6,950 nt of DNA from Chitinophagales bacterium (lineage in GTDB: Bacteria; Bacteroidota; Bacteroidia; Chitinophagales; UBA2359): contig JAHDDN010000282.1 in the NCBI GenBank assembly GCA_020629335.1, positions 1-6,950 on the forward strand. The letters are read 5' to 3'. This document shows positions 1 to 4,620 of the stretch, one piece after another. A program made the position numbers and the translations under genes. How positions within the stretch are numbered: the first letter of the stretch is position 1; each line of letters opens with the position of its first letter. The notes under the pieces were generated by a model that worked only from the letters and a program-made list of their open reading frames with translations, was not told the DNA's origin and made no database searches.

Positions 1-82
1 TAAATTTTGTTGTATTATCTTAGCAACCTGAAGTTGTTTTATTGAATCCATATATTATAGTACTATTAATTAAAACTGATCA

Positions 83-1897
83 ATGCAAGCATTCTTAGGC
101 ATACTAAAATACATCAAAGCTTACCAAAAGTTCGCTTATTTGAATGCTATTTGTAATATTTTAACGGTTATTTTCTCGCTTTTCTCTATTACGATGATCG
201 TTCCTTTCTTACAATTGCTATTTGATAAGAAGGAACTTCAGCTTGAACAACCAGCATTTACTTGGTCTGTTGATGGTCTCAAAGACTATTTCAACTACTT
301 TTTAAGTAGTATGATAGCTGAAGATAAGACGCAAGCTTTGCTATTTGTCTGTGGCTTAGTGATTGTTTCCTTTCTACTGAGAAATCTTTTCCGATATTTA
401 GCCGCTTACTTTATGTCGCCCATTAGAAATGGCGTCGTTAGAGATATACGTACTAACGTATATGCGAAAATCAATCGTTTGCCAGCTTCTTATTTTTCAG
501 AAGAAAAGAAAGGCGATTTGATGGCCCGTATCACTTCCGATGTACAAGAGATTGAATGGAGCATTATGCGAACCTTAGAAATGCTGGTTCGAGAGCCGCT
601 CAATATTATTGTATTTTTAGGAGCCATGCTCTATATCAGTCCACAGCTTACGCTTTTTGTTTTTATTACCCTGCCTATTGCTGGTTTTGTGATTGGCAAA
701 ATAGGCAAATCCTTACGTAAAACCTCTTTCTTGGCCCAAAATCAATTAGGGCAGTTGATGTCTATCATTGAAGAGACTTTAGGAGGCGTTAAGATTATCC
801 AAGCCTTTAATGCAGAATCGAGTCAAGCCGATAAGTTTAGCCAAGCCAATGATCAGCATTATCGACTCATGACTGAGATGATCCGTCGTAAAGAAGCTTC
901 TTCGCCTATTTCAGAGGTCTTGAGTATTGTTGCCTTGGTGTTTGTCCTCTACTTTGGCGCCCAAATGGTACTCCATGAACAAGCCTTAGAAGCCGAAATA
1001 TTCATCTACTTTATGGTCATTTTCTCTCAGATCATTCCACCAGCCAAAAACTTCGCTCGTGCTTATAACAGCATCCAAAAAGGCATGGCTTCCGTAGATC
1101 GTATAGAAGAAATATTAGCCGCAGATGAGAAAATCAAAAGTCTTCCCAATGCGCTTCCCATCAAAGATTTCAGCTCCGCTATCCAATTGCAAGATGTTAA
1201 TTTTGCTTATGATAAAGAACCCATCTTAGAGCAAATTAACTTAGACATCCAAAAAGGGCAAAGCATTGCTTTGGTCGGTCCTTCTGGTGCTGGAAAATCT
1301 ACCTTAGTGGATCTATTACCCCGTTTTCAAGAAGTGACAGCAGGTCAAATTTTGATAGACGGCCAAGACATTCGTAAGCTTCAATTACAAGAACTGCGCT
1401 CGCTTTTTGGTATTGTCACCCAAGAACCTATCCTATTTAATGATACGATCTTCCATAATATTGCCTTTGGGCATCCCAATGCAAGTAAAGAAGCCGTCAT
1501 TCAAGCTGCAAAAGTAGCGAATGCCCACGACTTTATTAGTCAATTAGAGCAAGGCTACGAAACTAATATTGGTGATAGAGGTAGTAAACTAAGCGGTGGA
1601 GAAAGGCAGCGACTCACCATTGCCAGAGCAGTGCTGAATAATCCACCCATACTGATTTTGGATGAAGCGACCTCTTCACTGGATGCTAAGTCGGAAAGAC
1701 TCGTTCAAGATGCCTTAGCTCGCATCATGGAAAATCGCACAGCTATCATTATTGCACACCGCCTTTCTACCATCAAAAATGCCGATCAAATCATCGTGCT
1801 TCAAGACGGCAAAATTGTCGAACAAGGCACGCATGATAGCTTGCTTTTACAAGATCAAGTTTATAAAAAACTCACCGAGCTACAAACCTTTTCTTAA
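83..1897 (+). CDS. MsbA-type ABC exporter (fused permease and ATPase)
   Basis: This 604-residue protein is a half-transporter of the ABC exporter family, expected to work as a homodimer in the inner membrane. The N-terminal part (about residues 15-335) is hydrophobic with roughly six membrane helices. The C-terminal ATPase domain (about 365-604) is intact: Walker A GPSGAGKS at 399-406, Q-loop Gln447, signature LSGGERQR at 503-510, Walker B ILILDE at 523-528 with catalytic Glu528, D-loop SSLD at 531-534 and switch His559. Length and layout match MsbA-like lipid flippases and multidrug exporters, but the substrate cannot be read from sequence, so no symbol is given. The ATG at 83 begins a typical short amphipathic lead-in (MQAFLGILKYIKAY) and has only an A/T-rich stretch upstream, with no clear Shine-Dalgarno, as is usual in Bacteroidota. 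It stands alone on this strand and converges on the gene at 2478-2038. Confidence 0.95.
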   Translation: MQAFLGILKYIKAYQKFAYLNAICNILTVIFSLFSITMIVPFLQLLFDKKELQLEQPAFTWSVDGLKDYFNYFLSSMIAEDKTQALLFVCGLVIVSFLLRNLFRYLAAYFMSPIRNGVVRDIRTNVYAKINRLPASYFSEEKKGDLMARITSDVQEIEWSIMRTLEMLVREPLNIIVFLGAMLYISPQLTLFVFITLPIAGFVIGKIGKSLRKTSFLAQNQLGQLMSIIEETLGGVKIIQAFNAESSQADKFSQANDQHYRLMTEMIRRKEASSPISEVLSIVALVFVLYFGAQMVLHEQALEAEIFIYFMVIFSQIIPPAKNFARAYNSIQKGMASVDRIEEILAADEKIKSLPNALPIKDFSSAIQLQDVNFAYDKEPILEQINLDIQKGQSIALVGPSGAGKSTLVDLLPRFQEVTAGQILIDGQDIRKLQLQELRSLFGIVTQEPILFNDTIFHNIAFGHPNASKEAVIQAAKVANAHDFISQLEQGYETNIGDRGSKLSGGERQRLTIARAVLNNPPILILDEATSSLDAKSERLVQDALARIMENRTAIIIAHRLSTIKNADQIIVLQDGKIVEQGTHDSLLLQDQVYKKLTELQTFS

Positions 1898-1900
1898 TCA

Positions 1901-2040
1901 ACTGTTTATAGCGCAAGTGTTTTTCACTTGTGCCTGCCTAAATTTACGATACTGTTTATAGCGCAAGTGTTTTTCACTTGTGCCTGCCTAAATTTACGAT
2001 ACTGTTTATAGCGCAAGTGTTTTTCACTTGTGCCTGTCTA
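1901..2040. repeat. 50-bp tandem repeat, 2.8 copies, one hairpin each
   Basis: Units lie at 1901-1950 and 1951-2000, which are identical, and at 2001-2040, a 40-bp partial copy with one change (C to T at 2037). Each unit holds a stem-loop, GCGCAAGTG-TTTTT-CACTTGTGC, at 1911-1933, 1961-1983 and 2011-2033; the 9-bp stem has one G-T wobble. The array fills the gap between two convergent genes, starting 4 bp after the exporter stop. The last three bases of the partial copy (2038-2040, CTA) are the TAG stop of the minus-strand gene. The hairpins could slow or end transcription from both sides, but no U-run follows the stems, so they are not classical intrinsic terminators. Perfect identity of two units points to a recent duplication. 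Confidence 0.95.
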
Positions 2041-2478
2041 AAACCAACCCGCTCCAAGTCCTCTAAAAGGCCACGGAATCGCTACTAATATCAGCACCAA
2101 AGCAATATCATAAAACCAGAAAATATTCTTAAACTTCTTAGTAGAATCCGTCATTCTCTTTGCTCGTGCATGCCCTATTGTTACCAAAATAATGGCAATC
2201 AACATCAAGGAAATATGCTCCACCGTATAAAAACGGAGCACACTATCCTTCATCGCTTCCCCTGCAAACATCACCTTCGGACTAATAAAATACAAAATAG
2301 CTCCCGTTAAGGCTTGCAAATGAATGAAGCCCATCGTCATAGCATTAATACTTTTATCGCTTTTTTCATAAGGTTTTTTACCCAGCCATTTCATCAGTGC
2401 ATTCACCACTGCAATGACCAATAGCAATAAAGCAATCCAGCGCAATCCAGAGTGCGCATGTAACATTCCACTGTACAT
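2038..2478 (-). CDS. Small four-helix membrane protein, cytochrome-b-like
   Basis: This 146-residue protein has four likely membrane helices at about residues 13-30, 47-66, 84-104 and 120-137. Histidines sit near helix ends or inside helices: His7 and His9 (in LHAHSGLRW), His53, His88 (EHISLM) and His103 (GHARAKR). This layout resembles small Bacteroidota membrane proteins often labelled cytochrome B, in which histidines could ligate heme; that function is inferred from pattern only. The strongly positive segment KRMTDSTKKFK (107-117) is probably cytoplasmic. The start ATG (2476-2478) has no Shine-Dalgarno. The stop codon falls in the last bases of the 50-bp tandem repeat. Repeat element E1 begins only 32 bp upstream of the start, leaving little room for a separate promoter. 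Alternatively it is an uncharacterised membrane protein without cofactor. Confidence 0.8.
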   Translation of the reverse strand: MYSGMLHAHSGLRWIALLLLVIAVVNALMKWLGKKPYEKSDKSINAMTMGFIHLQALTGAILYFISPKVMFAGEAMKDSVLRFYTVEHISLMLIAIILVTIGHARAKRMTDSTKKFKNIFWFYDIALVLILVAIPWPFRGLGAGWF

Positions 2479-2510
2479 AAGCCAATATTTTAATTGATTA
2501 AATTTTGTTT

Positions 2511-2731
2511 GGGGCTTCCCCTTTTAAAATTTTTCATCGGCCTGTAGGGGCGCTACCTATATGTGCGCCCTCCGATGAAAAATTTTAAAAGGGTCGGGCT
2601 GTCCGCTCTTACTCAGCTACTCAGCAGCTACTACACTAAGGCATACTTGTCTGCCTTTCAGGCCAGCCTACGTCTGCCTAAGTTCCGTAAGCTACTTCAT
2701 TACGCTGAGTACCGCTTCCATCCCTAAGCCA
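2511..2731 (+). repeat. Compound double-hairpin repeat E1
   Basis: E1 reads on the plus strand as joint GGGGCTTCCCC (2511-2521), hairpin 1, joint GGGTCGGGCTGTCCGCTCTT (2591-2610), hairpin 2, and end CCATCCCTAAGCCA (2718-2731). Hairpin 1 has a perfect 22-bp stem (2519-2540 with 2572-2593), which overlaps the joints by three C-G pairs. Its 31-nt loop contains GTAGGGGCG...GCGCCCT, itself partly palindromic and like a REP element. Hairpin 2 is imperfect, with TACTCAGC (2610-2617) pairing with GCTGAGTA (2704-2711). GGCTT (2513-2517) can also pair with AAGCC (2726-2730) to close the whole element into a three-way junction. The same joints recur in inverted orientation in E2 with unrelated stem sequence. 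No transposase or reading frame is inside. Confidence 0.85.
2519..2593. repeat. Perfect 22-bp inverted repeat with REP-like loop (E1)
   Basis: Arms 2519-2540 and 2572-2593 are perfectly complementary, consisting of CCC, an A/T-rich stretch, and CATCGG at the loop side. The loop (2541-2571) begins CCTGTAGGGGCG and ends GCGCCCT, and forms its own short stem with one bulged G. GTAG followed by a GC-rich palindrome recalls the foot tetranucleotide of REP sequences linked to RAYT-type transposases; that link is inference. The stem is AT-rich and no U-run follows it, so it is not read as a terminator. Confidence 0.85.
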
Positions 2732-2862
2732 AAAAATAATGTTTAAACTGAATAAGTTTGGAACGTTTTAACCGAATAAATGATAAAAAAATAACTTCCA
2801 TATTTTGCAATCAGATATCCTTTGTCATTAATTAAATATTCCAACGTTCCAACATCCAACGT

Positions 2863-3222
2863 TTATCGAAATTTCATTACATAATCTGCCACGGCTTCAA
2901 TCTGTTTTGGTTTGAGTAATTTGCCATAAGCGATCATTGACGGATTTTTGCCACCATTAATGATGATGTTTTTTACCTCTGTGAGCGACATCGTAGATTT
3001 GGTTAAGTCTTTGGCGCCAGAGATGGCATCATTTCCCGCTTTACCATGACAAGATTCGCAAAATTGAGTATAGATTTTTTGGCCATTAGGGCCAGCAGTT
3101 TTTTTCTCACTAACTTGAGAAGTTGGTGGCTTATTCGCATCCGTTTTTTTAGGCCCGTCAGAGCAGCTTAATATCAAGAATATAAATAAGCAACTGATGG
3201 CTATGAACACTATTTTTTTCAT
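2863..3222 (-). CDS. Lipoprotein class I c-type cytochrome
   Basis: This 119-residue protein is a small monoheme cytochrome c expected to be membrane-anchored on the periplasmic side and to carry electrons. Residues 1-20 form a lipoprotein signal (MKK, a hydrophobic core, and a lipobox ending LSC with lipidated Cys20). A low-complexity Lys/Pro/Thr linker follows (about 22-45). The heme motif is CESCH at 55-59, giving covalent Cys55 and Cys58 and axial His59. Met96 in PSMIAYG is the likely distal ligand, followed by the usual C-terminal helix (KQIEAVADYVMKFR). The ATG at 3220-3222 is chosen because it begins the signal peptide; the upstream bases are A-rich without a Shine-Dalgarno. It starts 9 bp after the flavoprotein stop, so the two are almost certainly co-transcribed. 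The electron partner is not known from sequence. Confidence 0.93.
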   Translation of the reverse strand: MKKIVFIAISCLFIFLILSCSDGPKKTDANKPPTSQVSEKKTAGPNGQKIYTQFCESCHGKAGNDAISGAKDLTKSTMSLTEVKNIIINGGKNPSMIAYGKLLKPKQIEAVADYVMKFR

Positions 3223-3231
3223 GTAATTGTT

Positions 3232-4119
3232 TTAGACGTTTCCGAGTAATAAGGCTAAAGCTTGTTCGCTTTTTTCTTGCGCGATTAAGTTGGCTGCGTG
3301 GTGATGTAGTTGAGTTAATAGTGTCTCTCCCTCATATTTGCTTTTAAGGAGTTGGACGCTTTTCTCTTTTTGAGCATTTGCGATGCTTTCATCATCAGGT
3401 AAAGTGGTAAGCGCAGCCAATTGGCCTAAGTCATTTCCTGTTAGTACCTTACTTAAGCGAATAGATTCGGGGAATTGATCTACCCCAATACCCACCTGAG
3501 TAACTGGTCTGAACAGCTTATAAATTGCATCGCCAGAAGCTCGACAATAATAAGCTCTACCCATGCGACCCATCAAGTCTATTTTGTGTGGATCTATTTT
3601 GCTTTCCTCGTCTAGTATTTCCTCATTGATATGCATCCGCAATAATTCGCAAATAATTAGATTTCCAGCGCCACGAGTTTCTGCTAAAGGAATGACTTCT
3701 GTTACTCGACATTCCATATTGACAGGTGATTCCTTGACCCTGAATGGCTTAACCAAGTCAGACTCAATAGGAGTGAGGCCTGCTTTTTCAAACTCGCTAA
3801 CTTCTTTAGGATAGTTTAAGCTAGTAATGGCCATTTGTTGCCAAATATCGTGAGTCACTACATTGATGACGACTTCCTTAGTAGCCAATACATTTGCTAA
3901 GGTATCCTTAGTTGTATTGTGAGCCACTGTTCTATTAGAAGAAAAAATCATGACTGGCGGATTAGAACTAAAGCAGTTAAAAAAGCTATAAGGTGCTAAG
4001 TTCGCTACTCCATCTTCGGACATTGTACTGGCAAAACAGATAGGTCTTGGAGAGACAGCACCTAATAAATATTGGTGCATATCTGCTACGGCGACCTCTT
4101 CAGGATTAATTTTAAGCAT
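3232..4119 (-). CDS. Flavin-reductase-like FMN-binding split-barrel protein
   Basis: This 295-residue cytoplasmic protein (no signal or membrane segment) matches the flavin reductase / DIM6-NTAB split-barrel family, which binds FMN and often reduces free flavin or acts as an oxidoreductase. Family-like stretches are SPRPICFASTM (23-33), NLAPYSFFN (40-48), PPVMIFS (54-60), KDTLANVLATKEVVINVV (71-88) and SPVNMECRV (131-139). DPHKIDLMGRMGRAYYCR (176-193) closes the barrel domain. Residues from about 205 to 295 are an extra helical tail, partly charged, beyond the usual roughly 200-residue domain. It is the first gene of a two-gene unit with the cytochrome lipoprotein 9 bp downstream. The start at 4117-4119 lacks a Shine-Dalgarno. 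Repeat element E2 ends 51 bp upstream. Family assignment is firm; the reaction and substrate are unknown. Confidence 0.88.
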   Translation of the reverse strand: MLKINPEEVAVADMHQYLLGAVSPRPICFASTMSEDGVANLAPYSFFNCFSSNPPVMIFSSNRTVAHNTTKDTLANVLATKEVVINVVTHDIWQQMAITSLNYPKEVSEFEKAGLTPIESDLVKPFRVKESPVNMECRVTEVIPLAETRGAGNLIICELLRMHINEEILDEESKIDPHKIDLMGRMGRAYYCRASGDAIYKLFRPVTQVGIGVDQFPESIRLSKVLTGNDLGQLAALTTLPDDESIANAQKEKSVQLLKSKYEGETLLTQLHHHAANLIAQEKSEQALALLLGNV

Positions 4120-4170
4120 GGGTGTATGATTTTAACCTCTAATTTAGGAAAAACTTAGCATTAATTTCAT

Positions 4171-4384
4171 TGGCTTAGGGATGGGAGTGGTATGTGGCTT
4201 TTTTAGTATTGAGTAGTGGGTATAAAGTAGTGAGTACAATTTATCTCAATACTCATTACCCAATACCTAGTACTATTCTTGCCACATAAGAGCGGACAGC
4301 CCGACCCATTTATTTTTTTGGCCAGCCATGTAGGGGCGGATCTATGTGTTCGCCCTCTGGCCAAAAAATAAATGGGGAAGCCCC
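4171..4384 (-). repeat. Compound double-hairpin repeat E2
   Basis: Read on the minus strand, E2 has the same parts as E1: GGGGCTTCCCC (4384-4374), hairpin 1, GGGTCGGGCTGTCCGCTCTT (4307-4288), hairpin 2, and CCATCCCTAAGCCA (4184-4171). Hairpin 1 arms are 4305-4325 and 4357-4376, complementary except for one extra T, and unrelated in sequence to the E1 arms apart from the CCC/GGG base. The 31-nt loop (4326-4356) contains GTAGGGGCG...CGCCCT on the plus strand, so it is flipped relative to the joints when compared with E1. Hairpin 2 is closed by TATGTGGC (4191-4198) with GCCACATA (4281-4288), with an imperfect inner stem of 14 matches in 18 (4205-4222 with 4257-4274). GGCTT/AAGCC can close the junction as in E1. 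It lies upstream of the flavoprotein in the sense orientation. Confidence 0.85.
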
Positions 4385-4396
4385 TAAGGAACGTTT

Positions 4397-4437
4397 AAAA
4401 AATAAAAAAAGGGTATGCGACCTAAATCGCATACCCT
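4397..4437 (-). terminator. Intrinsic terminator downstream of the surface-protein gene
   Basis: On the minus strand an 11-bp perfect stem, AGGGTATGCGA with TCGCATACCCT (arms 4427-4437 and 4410-4420), encloses a 6-nt loop. It is followed by a T-rich tract, TTTTTTT A TTTTTT (4410 down to 4397). This is the textbook Rho-independent shape for transcription leftward out of the surface-protein gene, whose stop is about 175 bp upstream. It should insulate the flavoprotein/cytochrome unit from that gene. On the plus strand no U-run follows the stem, so it acts in one direction only. Confidence 0.88.
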
Positions 4438-4464
4438 ATGTCTAAAATCCTAAATATTTACTAT

Positions 4465-4620
4465 TTAGGGATGAAGCCTAAATAACTGTCCGTTTTGACT
4501 TTATCTTTTCGCACCGTTGGCAAAAGCTTTATTATACTTGGTATAATGCTGCTTTTACCGCCTTGCATAGCACAAAAATATTTCATCAATTTCGGACATT
4601 TATTTAAACATCATCCCTTA
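4465..4620. repeat. 156-bp imperfect nested palindrome, MITE-like
   Basis: The outer arms 4465-4492 and 4593-4620 are inverted copies with 23 of 28 positions matching (TTAGGGATGA...TGTCCG against TAAGGGATGA...TGTCCG). Near the centre is a second hairpin, 4520-4537 with 4541-4558, 14 of 18 matching, including a perfect ATTATAC-TTG-GTATAAT core extended by one G-C pair. The left arm also folds locally (TATTTAGG 4462-4469 with CCTAAATA 4477-4484). The right arm includes the final codons and stop of the surface-protein gene. No target-site duplication is evident and no coding capacity is present. It could be a decayed miniature element or a 3' UTR structure. Confidence 0.6.

Larger units (their letters stand above)
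2479..2862. other. Gene-free 384 bp containing element E1 and small repeats
   Basis: No coding frame is supportable here. Most of it (2511-2731) is compound repeat E1. The rest, 2732-2862, is AT-rich and holds a 15-bp direct repeat with 13 matches (2741-2755 and 2765-2779, GTTTAAACTGAATAA-like). It also holds a perfect 10-bp inverted pair, TTGGAACGTT at 2758-2767 and AACGTTCCAA at 2843-2852, plus a repeated CCAACGTT at 2841-2848 and 2856-2863. The segment is downstream of the cytochrome gene and upstream of the membrane-protein gene, both on the minus strand. I see no classical terminator for the cytochrome gene. Confidence 0.8.
4120..4610. other. Gene-free 491 bp holding E2, a terminator and a palindrome
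   Basis: This gap separates the flavoprotein start from the stop of the large surface protein. From left to right it holds 51 bp of AT-rich leader next to the flavoprotein, compound repeat E2 (4171-4384), an intrinsic terminator for minus-strand transcription (4397-4437), and a large imperfect palindrome (4465-4620) that runs into the end of the surface-protein gene. A TAAGTTTT stretch on the minus strand within the 51-bp leader faintly resembles the Bacteroidota -7 box (TAnnTTTG). No matching -33 TTG was seen, so no promoter is called. No coding frame is supportable. Confidence 0.8.

Noticed and set aside
1..82. Bacteroidota promoter (TTG / TAnnTTTG) for the exporter
   Set aside because: No pair of boxes with proper spacing was convincing by eye.
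1752..1961. Plus-strand reading frame of 69 codons
   Set aside because: It lies in another frame of the exporter's ATPase domain and runs into the tandem repeat; composition is not protein-like.
1901..2040. Possible CRISPR array
   Set aside because: The 50-bp units are directly abutting with no unique spacers between them; this is a plain tandem repeat.
2519..2593. Intrinsic terminator for the plus or minus strand
   Set aside because: The stem is AT-rich, the loop is long and structured, and no U-run follows on either strand.
2511..2731. Insertion sequence with transposase
   Set aside because: No reading frame of useful length occurs inside E1 or E2, so they can only be non-autonomous elements.
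3563..3814. Plus-strand reading frame of 83 codons
   Set aside because: It is antisense to the well-supported flavoprotein gene and has no recognisable domain.
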